Assembly (NCBI GenBank): GCA_965368405.1
Contig: CBDUMS010000007.1
Location: 1 to 60,524, forward strand
Origin: S012-113 sp965368405
Lineage (GTDB): Bacteria > Bacteroidota > Bacteroidia > Cytophagales > Cyclobacteriaceae
Reading direction: 5' to 3'
DNA length: 60,524 nucleotides
Shown here: piece by piece, positions 44,478 through 53,046 of the stretch
Layout: each line of letters opens with the position of its first letter
How positions within the stretch are numbered: the first letter of the stretch is position 1
Notes under the pieces: generated by a model
Databases searched by the model: none
What the model saw: only the letters and a program-made list of their open reading frames with translations
What the model was told of the DNA's origin: nothing
Program-made: the position numbers and the translations under genes

Positions 44478-46469
44478 ATGAATTTATTATACCCTTCATT
44501 TTTAATTGGATTAATCGCGATACTAATCCCAATTATCATCCACCTGTTTGACTTTCGACGAACAAAGAAGGTCTATTTTTCAAATACTCGATTATTAAAT
44601 CAAGTTAAAGAGTCTACTCGCTCCTTTTATAATCTTAAGCACCTTCTTATTCTTGGTGCAAGAATCCTCTTTATTGCTGCATTGGTTATAGCCTTTGCTC
44701 AGCCTTATTTGCCTGCTTTAAATGAGTCTGGCTTAACTGCCAACAAAGTGGCAATATTTATCGATAATTCGATGAGTATGTCCAATAAGGTTGATGAAGA
44801 TGAATCGGGCTTAGATCTGGCGAAATCTACAGCAGAAGAAGTTATTAACCTGTACCCATCAGGTACGGAGTTCATTATTCAGACAAGTTTTGATGAGAAG
44901 ACCAATTACTTATACCGAAGTAAACTCGAAGCCCAAGAGTACCTTTCTGAGGTAAACTTTTCTTCAAATTATAGACCAATAGGTTTAATCTTGTCTAATT
45001 TTCAGAAAACGTACACAGGTGTACCTCCTAAGGAGATAATCATTATCTCTGATTTTCAGAAAGTGACTTTAATGAAGAGTGATCTTAGGGCTGATTCTGC
45101 AATAAGTCTAATTCTTGCTCCTATACGATTTCCTGCTTACAGTAACCTTTCGATAGATACGGCCTATATCAGCAACCCGTTCGAATTAGATAAGAGTAAA
45201 ACTAATTTAGTGGTAAGACTCAGAAATCATTCAGATTCAGAGGCCAGCGATATTCCTGTGAAAATGTTTCTTGGTGAGCGACAGCTTTCGGTTACCACAG
45301 CTGCAGTTGAAGGTCTGAAAACAACCGATATTTCCTTTAATATTGGATATAACCTTACCGATGAGCAAAACGGGCGATTAGTAATTGAAGACTACCCTCT
45401 TTCATTTGATAACGAGTTGTTTTTCACCTTGCGTTCAATCGATAGAATTAAGGTTGTTGAGATAAGTGGAGCCAGGCCTAGCCCCTTTGTCTCTGCCGTA
45501 TTTGGCAACAAGTTGCTCTTCGATTTTAGCAAGATGTCATCTTCAAATCTTAACATAGGTCAATTAGAAGATGCCGATTTAATTGTTCTGAATCAATTAA
45601 ATACCGTTAGTCAAGGTGTAACAACGAGACTGAATGAGCTGCGAAGGGGAGGAGCTAATCTATTATTAATTCCCGGACAAAATCCATCTGCAGAATCATA
45701 TAAGGGGTTATTAAGCCAGATCAGCCTGCTGGAAGGAGATTCTCAACGAATTGGCCTGCAAACACCAGATTTTAACCGCCCATTTTATCAAAATATTGTA
45801 GAAAAAGTTCAAGACAATCTTGCCATGCCTACAGCGCGGCCGGTTTGGCAGTGGGGCGGTGATAGAAATGCTTTTCTAAAACTTATTGACGGCAGGCCCT
45901 TTCTTTCGGAGCTAGAAAACGGATTATTTGTTTTGGCGTCTCCATTAGTCGATGGCTATACTAATTTTCAAACAAATGCAGTCTTTGTTCCTATCATGTA
46001 TAGAATTGCATCAAATAGCCGACAAAACTTACCTGCACTTTTTAGTAGGCTTGGTGAACAAGAAATAACGATTGATGCAGTTAATATTACACCACAATCT
46101 ATTGTGAAGCTCTCCAATGGAAGTATTGACTTCTTGCCAGACCAACGTATGAAAGGCAGAAAATTAGTAATGGTCCTGCCGTCTTCTACCATGACGCCCG
46201 GGCATTATGATGTCCTTAATGATGAAGAATATATTTCATCCTTGGCCCTTAATCTAAATTCCGCAGAATCTGATATAGCCGTACTTACGGAACGAGAAAT
46301 TGCGGCTAATTTCGCTGGATTTAGATATAATATTGTGGGAGGGTCGAATAAAGCAGAGATTATCGCAAAATTTAATGAAGATTATAAGGGTATTGAGCTT
46401 TGGAGGTATTTTCTTGGATTAGCTTTAGTATTTTTGCTAGTAGAAGCATTATTGATTAGACTCCTATAG
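44478..46469 (+). CDS. BatA-domain (vWA-like) membrane protein
   Basis: 663 aa. The N-terminus is the BatA motif: first TM (LLYPSFLIGLIAILIPIIIHLF), then DFRRTKKVYFSNTRLL, and a second TM (~56-78). A vWA-like domain follows with a MIDAS-type DNSMS (FIDNSMSMS), then a periplasmic beta-rich region and a C-terminal TM (~640-660). Related proteins in Bacteroidota are linked to aerotolerance (Bat) but the precise role is undefined. It heads a tight operon: the pseudo-dihydroorotase starts 1 bp after its stop. Confidence 0.88.
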   Translation: MNLLYPSFLIGLIAILIPIIIHLFDFRRTKKVYFSNTRLLNQVKESTRSFYNLKHLLILGARILFIAALVIAFAQPYLPALNESGLTANKVAIFIDNSMSMSNKVDEDESGLDLAKSTAEEVINLYPSGTEFIIQTSFDEKTNYLYRSKLEAQEYLSEVNFSSNYRPIGLILSNFQKTYTGVPPKEIIIISDFQKVTLMKSDLRADSAISLILAPIRFPAYSNLSIDTAYISNPFELDKSKTNLVVRLRNHSDSEASDIPVKMFLGERQLSVTTAAVEGLKTTDISFNIGYNLTDEQNGRLVIEDYPLSFDNELFFTLRSIDRIKVVEISGARPSPFVSAVFGNKLLFDFSKMSSSNLNIGQLEDADLIVLNQLNTVSQGVTTRLNELRRGGANLLLIPGQNPSAESYKGLLSQISLLEGDSQRIGLQTPDFNRPFYQNIVEKVQDNLAMPTARPVWQWGGDRNAFLKLIDGRPFLSELENGLFVLASPLVDGYTNFQTNAVFVPIMYRIASNSRQNLPALFSRLGEQEITIDAVNITPQSIVKLSNGSIDFLPDQRMKGRKLVMVLPSSTMTPGHYDVLNDEEYISSLALNLNSAESDIAVLTEREIAANFAGFRYNIVGGSNKAEIIAKFNEDYKGIELWRYFLGLALVFLLVEALLIRLL

Positions 46470-46470
46470 T

Positions 46471-47730
46471 ATGTCGGTACTTATAACAGAAGTTAAGATT
46501 TTAGATACGCAATCCGCTCATCATCGTAAAACTGTTAATGTACATGTTAAGGAAGGTTTAATTCATAGTATTGGCACATCTAAGCCAAGAACTGATGAGC
46601 GTATTGATGGCAAAGGGGCCTATTTAACACCGGGTTGGTTCGATTTACAAGCTAACTTTAATGATCCAGGCAATGAACATAAGGAGGATTTAAACTCAGG
46701 ACGGAAATTGGCTGCTGCCGGAGGATTTACGGAAGTAGCCTTATTGCCAAACACACAGCCGCCCATTCAAACGAAAAACGATGTAGAGTACATTAGCCGT
46801 GGCAATAATAATAACCTGGTGCAACTCTTTCCTATTGCTGCTATATCTAAGGACCTAAAGGGCGAAGATTTTACTGAATTGCATGACTTGAGTCATGCCG
46901 GAGCTATGGCTTTTTCAGATGGTACTGTGCCCTTATGGAACACGGACCTTTTGCGTAAGAGTATTCTTTACGTTCAAAAGTTTAATGGTTTAGTGATTGA
47001 TAGACCAGAAGATTATTGGCTTTCTCAATTTGGAGTTATGAGCGAGGGTGTGAATAGCGCTTTACTTGGAATGAAGGGAATCCCACACTTATCGGAAGAG
47101 GTTATTGTCGATCGTGATATAAAAATTTTACAATATACCGGAGGCAGACTCCACCTCTCGAACCTGTCTACAGCGAAAGCAATTGCTGCTGTTAGAAAAG
47201 CTAAGAAAAAGGGGCTGAATATTACCTGTGATGTAGCCATCCACCAGCTTCTCTACACCGATGATAAGGTTCTTGATTTTGATGCAATCTATAAGGTAAG
47301 TCCACCTTTACGCACAAAAAAAGACATAAATGGAATGGTAAAAGGGCTTAAAGATGGCACAATAGATGCCATTGTTTCCTCCCATCAACCACAAGATGAG
47401 GAAAATAAAAAATTAGAGTATGATTTGGCAGCAGACGGGATGGCTAATATGCAAGTGGTACTTCCCATGCTCAATTTGATTTCCAAAGAAGTTCCTTTTG
47501 ATTTGCTACTTCAGAAGCTTACAACAGGACCACGTAGTATTGTTGGTAAACCCCAGGCTAAGATTGAGAAAGGCCAGTTAGCCAACTTAACTTTATTCAA
47601 CCCTAAAACAGCTTGGAGTTTCGATTCGAAAACTAACCTGTCGAAATCTCAAAATTCGCCCTTATTTGGATCTAAGGTTACCGGAAAGGTATTGGCGGTG
47701 TTTAATAATGGACAACACGTCGTACTTTAA
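46471..47730 (+). CDS. Dihydroorotase-like protein, probably catalytically inactive
   Basis: 419 aa amidohydrolase-fold protein of the 'multifunctional complex type' dihydroorotase group. The metal-binding DxHxH motif is replaced by Asp58-Leu-Gln60-Ala-Asn62. The later His of the HxxH-type motif is Asn231 (LHLSNLST), the HCED motif reads DRPED, and the catalytic Asp of the usual TDHAP motif is Ser304 (SSHQPQ). Such pseudo-dihydroorotases in other bacteria scaffold aspartate transcarbamoylase. No pyrB is nearby, so that role is only a hypothesis. It is encoded between BatA (1-bp gap) and DUF4199 (1-bp overlap). Confidence 0.88.
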   Translation: MSVLITEVKILDTQSAHHRKTVNVHVKEGLIHSIGTSKPRTDERIDGKGAYLTPGWFDLQANFNDPGNEHKEDLNSGRKLAAAGGFTEVALLPNTQPPIQTKNDVEYISRGNNNNLVQLFPIAAISKDLKGEDFTELHDLSHAGAMAFSDGTVPLWNTDLLRKSILYVQKFNGLVIDRPEDYWLSQFGVMSEGVNSALLGMKGIPHLSEEVIVDRDIKILQYTGGRLHLSNLSTAKAIAAVRKAKKKGLNITCDVAIHQLLYTDDKVLDFDAIYKVSPPLRTKKDINGMVKGLKDGTIDAIVSSHQPQDEENKKLEYDLAADGMANMQVVLPMLNLISKEVPFDLLLQKLTTGPRSIVGKPQAKIEKGQLANLTLFNPKTAWSFDSKTNLSKSQNSPLFGSKVTGKVLAVFNNGQHVVL

Positions 47731-48272
47731 TGTTAAAAACACATAATCCTCTGCTTCTTGTGCCTTTTAGGTTTGGTCTAATTGGTATGATGTTCAATAT
47801 CTTGGCTCTGATTATATTATTTTATATCGGACGGCATCCACTTCTACTCAACCCGCTGCTCGATGCCAGAATTCCACTCTATGCTTTAATTGTTTTTGTG
47901 TCCATCAAATCGTTTAAGGATAATTATAGTGGCGGGATAATGCATTTTTGGCAAGGGTTAGCCATGGGAATGATTGCGTATTCTGTAATGGCGTTAGGAA
48001 CTGGGATTTTTATTTTTATATTTAGCGAAATTGAGAGTACAAATTTTCTTCAAGAGTATATTCGAATTGCAACTGGGCAGCTTGTCGCTAATAAGGAATT
48101 GTTTATTGAATCTATTGGCGACAGCACATATTACGACACACTAGCACAACTGCCAAAAACAAGATCGATACATCTTGCTGTCGATTATCTTTTGAAAAGT
48201 ATGCCGATTGGGCTATTTTTAACCCTACTTTTATCAGTCTTATTAAGAAATAAATTTTCATCTAACCAATAA
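47730..48272 (+). CDS. DUF4199-like membrane protein
   Basis: 180 aa with four TM helices (~11-35, ~45-62, ~70-98, ~155-175). After TM2 it has the IKSFKDNYSGGIMHFWQGLAMG segment typical of DUF4199. Translation overlaps the upstream stop (TAATG). No function is known. A second DUF4199 protein follows 4 bp downstream, probably an old duplication. Operonic with two glycosyltransferases. Confidence 0.75.
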   Translation: MLKTHNPLLLVPFRFGLIGMMFNILALIILFYIGRHPLLLNPLLDARIPLYALIVFVSIKSFKDNYSGGIMHFWQGLAMGMIAYSVMALGTGIFIFIFSEIESTNFLQEYIRIATGQLVANKELFIESIGDSTYYDTLAQLPKTRSIHLAVDYLLKSMPIGLFLTLLLSVLLRNKFSSNQ

Positions 48273-48276
48273 AACC

Positions 48277-48849
48277 ATGGAAGAAGAATTACAGAACGAA
48301 GAAACAGAATCGGCAAAATCGCCTATACAGCACGCTGCTAAATTTGGAGCAATTTTAGGGGTAATTGGTGCAATAATAACATTGTTATTATACGTTATTA
48401 ATCCTGCATTACTTATAAATATATGGATGCTTGCGCTCCTACTCGTCTATATTGCACTCGTCGTTTATGGAGGAATTACATATCGAAAAGAAATTGGAGG
48501 CTATATCGACTTTGGACCTGCCTATCTTCATGGGTTTATTACTTTCGTCGTAATGGGGTTAATCTCATTATTGATTAATTTTTTACTCTATAATATCGTT
48601 GATTCTTCACTACCGGAGGTGCTAACCGATGCCTCAATGGAACAAACGGCCAGCATGATGGAGAGGTTTGGAGCTCCAGAATCGGCTATTGAAGATGCAT
48701 TGGAACAGCAGCGTCCTGAAATCGAGGCTGGTTTTACAAATTTCGGTCTTATTAAAGGGTTCTTTACTAGCTTAATCTTTTATGCTGTTATCTGTTTAAT
48801 CACGGGATTGATTGTGCGTCGAAGAGAAAAAGTCTCGGACGTATACTAA
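48277..48849 (+). CDS. DUF4199 domain-containing membrane protein
   Basis: 190 aa. An acidic N-terminus (EEELQNEETES), then four TM helices (~22-45, ~47-65, ~82-106, ~158-182). The ITYRKEIGGYIDFGPAYLHGFITFVVMG segment after TM2 is the DUF4199 hallmark. A soluble loop with MEQTASMMERFGAPESAIEDALEQ lies between TM3 and TM4. It resembles the preceding protein in topology. Function unknown; it is encoded directly before a GT2 glycosyltransferase (2-bp gap), which is a frequent arrangement in this phylum. Confidence 0.82.
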   Translation: MEEELQNEETESAKSPIQHAAKFGAILGVIGAIITLLLYVINPALLINIWMLALLLVYIALVVYGGITYRKEIGGYIDFGPAYLHGFITFVVMGLISLLINFLLYNIVDSSLPEVLTDASMEQTASMMERFGAPESAIEDALEQQRPEIEAGFTNFGLIKGFFTSLIFYAVICLITGLIVRRREKVSDVY

Positions 48850-48851
48850 AA

Positions 48852-49817
48852 ATGACAAATATTTCTGTTGTTATACCTCTTTTAAATGAGGAGGAGTCAT
48901 TACAAGAACTTGTAAACTGGATAAGCCGTGTGAATGAATCGCACGGCTTTAGTTATGAAGTGCTCTTGATCGATGATGGCAGCACCGACGCCTCCTGGGA
49001 GATTATCAAGTCTTTAGCGAAGGAAAATGCACACATTAAAGGTGCTCGCTTCAACAGAAATTATGGCAAATCTGCCGCCCTGGATACCGGGTTTAAGATG
49101 GCAAACGGTGAGGTAGTTATTACTATGGATGCCGATCTCCAGGACAGCCCAGATGAGATACCCGACCTCTATAATAAGATTAAGGTTGAGGGTTATGATT
49201 TGGTTTCTGGCTGGAAAAAAGAACGCCACGATCCGATAAGCAAAACTATTCCCTCTCGCTTTTTTAATTATGTAACCCGATTAATGTCTGGTATTAAACT
49301 CCACGATTTTAATTGCGGGCTAAAAGCATATCGTAGGGATGTAATTAAGAACATTAAGCTCTACGGCGAAATGCATCGTTATATTCCTCTAATTGCCAAA
49401 TGGAATGGCTTTGGAAAAATTGGGGAGCAAGTTGTTTCCCATCAAAAACGGAAGTACGGCAAAACGAAGTTCGGTTTAGAGCGATTTATTTACGGTTTTC
49501 TAGATTTGGTGACCATTACCTTCGTCTCACGTTTCAGAAAGCGCCCAATGCATTTCTTTGGCACTTTTGGCGTTCTGTCTTTTCTCTTTGGAATAATTTC
49601 TGCCGCCTGGATTATTTGGGTTAAGCTAGAAGCGATATATATAACAAAATTGCCCGTGCAACGAGAGGTTGTGGATCAGCCGTTATTTTATTTGGCACTG
49701 GTGGCAATAATTGTTGGTGTTCAGCTTTTCTTAGCTGGTTTTATTGCGGAACTATTGGCGCGCCAGTCAGACTCTAAGAACGAATATCTAATCATTGATA
49801 CCATTGGTGAACGATAA
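48852..49817 (+). CDS. Glycosyltransferase family 2, GtrB/DPM1-like
   Basis: 321 aa. GT-A domain (1-~225) with VVIPLLNEEESL, LLIDDGSTD, and the metal-binding DADLQD; HDFNCGLKAYRRDV is typical of polyprenyl-phosphate glycosyltransferases. Two C-terminal TM helices (~236-258, ~278-302) anchor it. By family it transfers a sugar from a nucleotide donor to undecaprenyl or dolichyl phosphate on the cytoplasmic face. It overlaps the next GT2 gene by one base. Confidence 0.92.
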   Translation: MTNISVVIPLLNEEESLQELVNWISRVNESHGFSYEVLLIDDGSTDASWEIIKSLAKENAHIKGARFNRNYGKSAALDTGFKMANGEVVITMDADLQDSPDEIPDLYNKIKVEGYDLVSGWKKERHDPISKTIPSRFFNYVTRLMSGIKLHDFNCGLKAYRRDVIKNIKLYGEMHRYIPLIAKWNGFGKIGEQVVSHQKRKYGKTKFGLERFIYGFLDLVTITFVSRFRKRPMHFFGTFGVLSFLFGIISAAWIIWVKLEAIYITKLPVQREVVDQPLFYLALVAIIVGVQLFLAGFIAELLARQSDSKNEYLIIDTIGER

Positions 49818-50779
49818 TGCGATTTTACTCTGTAATAATCCCGGTTTATAACCGTCCGGATGAGGTTGATGAACTATTACATTCGTTAACCAAACAGACT
49901 TATTCAAATTTCGAGGTAATTATTATTGAGGATGGCTCAGAGCATCGTTGTGAATCTATAGTTGCCAATTATAAAGATCAGCTTGAACTCTCATATTATT
50001 ACAAAGAGAATACTGGTCAGGGATTTAGCCGCAACTTTGGGTTTGAGCGAGCTAAAGGTGATTATCTTATTGTTTTCGATTCAGATTGTATTATTCCATC
50101 TGATTATTTAAAAAATGTTGATTCTGCTTTGGATATTGAGAACTGGGATGCCTATGGTGGTCCTGATAAGGCAGCGGAATCCTTCACGGTCTTTCAGAAG
50201 GCTATTAATTATTCCATGACTTCCATTTTTACAACTGGAGGTATCAGAGGGAAAAAGAAACATGCCGGGACATACCATCCACGAAGTTTTAATATGGGAA
50301 TTTCGCGCGAAGTATATGAAAAGACTAAGGGCTACCAGATTACACGCAAAGGGGAGGATATAGATTTTAGTATTAGAATTTTAAATGAGGGGTTTAGGAT
50401 AGGGCTCATAGAAGAAGCATTTGTATACCATAAAAGGCGAACATCGATTGTACAGTTTTATCGCCAGCTTAATTTTTTTGGGAAAGCTCGGATAAATATT
50501 AAACGGAGGCATCCTCAGGAACTTAAAATGGTACACCTATTTCCGTTAGCCTTTCTCCTAGGACTATTACTAGTCTTAATTAGTTGGTCAGCAATGCCTT
50601 CTTTAGCCAAGCCAATAGCCAGCATATATGCGCTTTATTATTTCATGATCCTGGCAGATAGCAGCATTAAAAACAAAAGCTTGGTCGTGGGATTTCTCTC
50701 ATTAGTGACGACTTCGGTTCAGTTAATAGCCTATGCGATTGGTATGATCATAGAAGTTCTACGACCACAATCTTCATAA
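49817..50779 (+). CDS. Glycosyltransferase family 2 with C-terminal TM helices
   Basis: 320 aa. GT-A fold with SVIIPVYNRPDE, VIIEDGSE, and the DxD-type FDSDCI; NMGISREVYEKTKGY and KGEDIDFSIRILNEGF carry the acceptor-loop and catalytic (ED) positions. Two hydrophobic segments at ~240-260 and ~290-312 suggest membrane association. Substrate unknown; probably envelope polysaccharide or glycolipid assembly with the preceding GT2. Last gene of the operon. It ends 2 bp from the convergent rarA stop. Confidence 0.9.
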   Translation: MRFYSVIIPVYNRPDEVDELLHSLTKQTYSNFEVIIIEDGSEHRCESIVANYKDQLELSYYYKENTGQGFSRNFGFERAKGDYLIVFDSDCIIPSDYLKNVDSALDIENWDAYGGPDKAAESFTVFQKAINYSMTSIFTTGGIRGKKKHAGTYHPRSFNMGISREVYEKTKGYQITRKGEDIDFSIRILNEGFRIGLIEEAFVYHKRRTSIVQFYRQLNFFGKARINIKRRHPQELKMVHLFPLAFLLGLLLVLISWSAMPSLAKPIASIYALYYFMILADSSIKNKSLVVGFLSLVTTSVQLIAYAIGMIIEVLRPQSS

Positions 50780-50781
50780 AG

Positions 50782-52050
50782 CTAATACCCATATTTGTCT
50801 TTCCAGAGATCTCTTAATCGTTTACGTATCTCATTTTCTCGAGCATTATCACCAGGCTCATAAAACTTGGTGCTTGTAATGGTTTCCGGTAAAAACTCCA
50901 TATTCACAAAATTACCCGGATGGCCATGTGCATACTGGTACCCTTTACCATAACCTTGCCCCTTCATAAGTTTACTCGGTGCATTCCTTAGACTTAAAGG
51001 AACTGGAAGGTCGCCCGTCTCCTTTACTTTTTGAATTGCATTATCTATTGCCATATAGCTCGCATTGCTCTTTGCCGAAGAGGCAAGGTAGGCCGTGGTT
51101 TGTGATAAAATTATTCGAGCCTCGGGATAGCCAATAACATTAACAGCCTGAAAGCAACTATTGGCAAGCACTAATGCGGTTGGGTTGGCGTTACCAATAT
51201 CTTCAGAGGCCAAAATCATAAGCCTGCGTGCAATAAATTTTACATCCTCTCCTCCTTCAATCATCCGAGCCAAATAGTATATTGCGGCATTCGGATCACT
51301 CCCTCGCACTGATTTAATAAAGGCTGAGATGATATCATAATGTTGCTCTCCTGATTTATCATAGAGGGCTATTCTCTGCTGTGCCAGGGAAACTAAAGAC
51401 TTATCTGTTACGACAATCTTCTTACTTTCCTCAGAGTCTGCAACAAGCTCAATTAAGTTATATAATTTGCGTGCATCCCCACCCGATAAGTTAAATAAGG
51501 CAGTCTTTTCTTTAAAAACAATCTTTCTTTTTTTTAATTCATGATCCTCCTTAAGAGCCTTGTCTAAAAGCAACTCGAGGTTATCCAGCGATAGTGATTT
51601 TAAGGTATAGACCTGACATCGCGACAAGAGGGCCGAATTTACTTCGAAGGAGGGATTTTCGGTAGTGGCTCCAATAAGGGTAATAGTGCCTTTTTCTACT
51701 GCCCCCAATAAGGCATCTTGTTGAGACTTATTGAATCGGTGAATTTCATCGATAAATAGAATAGCACGAGAGAGTCTGGTTGCTTTCTGAATGACTTCTC
51801 TAACATCTTTTACTCCGGCAGATACAGCACTCAGGGTGAAGAACGGTGATTTTACTTCATTGGCAATAATGTTCGCAATAGTAGTTTTGCCAACACCTGG
51901 GGGGCCCCAGAGAATCATTGAAGGAATGTTACCCCCTAGTATAACCTTTCTTAGAACGCCGTTAGCCCCTAATAGATGTTCCTGACCTACAAGCTCATTA
52001 ATAGCGTTAGGCCTTAATCGTTCTGCTAATGGCGTTTTAGAATCTAACAA
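50782..52050 (-). CDS. rarA: Replication-associated recombination protein A (MgsA/RarA)
   Basis: 422 aa AAA+ ATPase acting at stalled replication forks. Walker A GPPGVGKTT (residues ~49-57), Walker B ILFIDEIHRFNKSQQDALL, sensor-1 IGATTENPS, arginine-finger region LLSRCQVY, and the C-terminal tetramerisation region with GYGKGYQYAHGHPG. Normal length. The start codon used here keeps PLAERLRP at the N-terminus as in the family. No terminator separates it from the convergent GT2 gene. Confidence 0.95.
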   Translation of the reverse strand: MLDSKTPLAERLRPNAINELVGQEHLLGANGVLRKVILGGNIPSMILWGPPGVGKTTIANIIANEVKSPFFTLSAVSAGVKDVREVIQKATRLSRAILFIDEIHRFNKSQQDALLGAVEKGTITLIGATTENPSFEVNSALLSRCQVYTLKSLSLDNLELLLDKALKEDHELKKRKIVFKEKTALFNLSGGDARKLYNLIELVADSEESKKIVVTDKSLVSLAQQRIALYDKSGEQHYDIISAFIKSVRGSDPNAAIYYLARMIEGGEDVKFIARRLMILASEDIGNANPTALVLANSCFQAVNVIGYPEARIILSQTTAYLASSAKSNASYMAIDNAIQKVKETGDLPVPLSLRNAPSKLMKGQGYGKGYQYAHGHPGNFVNMEFLPETITSTKFYEPGDNARENEIRKRLRDLWKDKYGY

Positions 52051-52102
52051 AATACAAGAAATTAGTTTAGTACTCCTAAAATCGTAATTTCGTAAGAATT
52101 CT

Positions 52103-53005
52103 ATGCCATCAAAGCTGAAAATACATTCTGCACTTTTAGCAGTTGGGCTGCTCTACGGAGCTAATTACACCATTGCCAAAATTCTAACACCGCATTTTAT
52201 AGGACCTTACGGTGTAATATTATTGCGTGTTTTCTTTGGCGGCTTACTCTTTTGGGCGATTGGGTTATTTAGTAGATCCGAGAAAATTGTTTATAAACGA
52301 GATTATCTAAAATTGGCTGGACTCTCCCTGCTGGGTGTCGCAATCAATCAATTAACCTTCTTTAAGGGGCTAAGCATCACAACCCCGATAATGGCTTCTG
52401 TCTTAATGACATCGTCTCCAATTATTGTACTAATTGCTGCTTACCTGATTTTAAAAGAGAAAGTATCAAAAGTTAAAGTGTTTGGCATTGCGCTTGGGGC
52501 CACTGGAGCAATACTCCTTATTGGAATTGATGGGTTTGAGTTTACGAGCACAACATTTCTTGGGAACTTCCTTATCGTGGTTAATGCAGCGTCGTTTAGT
52601 GTTTACCTTGTTTTGGTAAAGCCCCTCTTAATTCGGTATAAGCCATTCACAATTATAAAGTGGATCTTCTTTTTTGGGTTCTTCTTTGTCTTTCCTTTTG
52701 GGATAGGTGAACTTCTCGCAGTTGATTGGCAGATGATGCCTCAGGATGCGTGGTTCTCCCTACTTTATGTGATCATTGGGGCCACTTTTCTTGTATATCT
52801 CCTTAATAACTGGGCGCTGCAGTTTGTAAGTCCTTCGTTAGTTGGCTACTATATCTATGTGCAACCAGTGTTCTCAACGCTTATTGCTATCAGTTTTAGA
52901 GGAGACAATATTAGATTAGATGAACTACTCTATTCCTTATTAATTTTTGTTGGAGTATATTTCGTGAGTATAAGAAAGTCGCGTTCGAAAGTTGAGCTTG
53001 AATAG
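52103..53005 (+). CDS. EamA/DMT-family transporter
   Basis: 300 aa with ten predicted TM helices in two EamA repeats (LLYGANYTIAKILTPHF in the first; LVIVNAASFSVYLVLVKPLL in the second). Family members export metabolites or amino acids across the inner membrane; the substrate is not deducible. The FKGLSITTPIMASVLMTSSPIIV segment is the characteristic TM3-TM4 region. It is divergent from rarA with a 52-bp gap. The next gene follows 41 bp later in the same direction. Confidence 0.9.
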   Translation: MPSKLKIHSALLAVGLLYGANYTIAKILTPHFIGPYGVILLRVFFGGLLFWAIGLFSRSEKIVYKRDYLKLAGLSLLGVAINQLTFFKGLSITTPIMASVLMTSSPIIVLIAAYLILKEKVSKVKVFGIALGATGAILLIGIDGFEFTSTTFLGNFLIVVNAASFSVYLVLVKPLLIRYKPFTIIKWIFFFGFFFVFPFGIGELLAVDWQMMPQDAWFSLLYVIIGATFLVYLLNNWALQFVSPSLVGYYIYVQPVFSTLIAISFRGDNIRLDELLYSLLIFVGVYFVSIRKSRSKVELE

Positions 53006-53046
53006 TACAAAGAATTTGTAGCCATGAATAGTTGCAGGCAGTAATA

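Noticed and set aside
44478..50779. BatA-to-GT2 operon as a new defence or toxin system
   Set aside because: Domains are known envelope and glycosyltransferase families; the pseudo-dihydroorotase is odd but there is no effector or immunity pattern.
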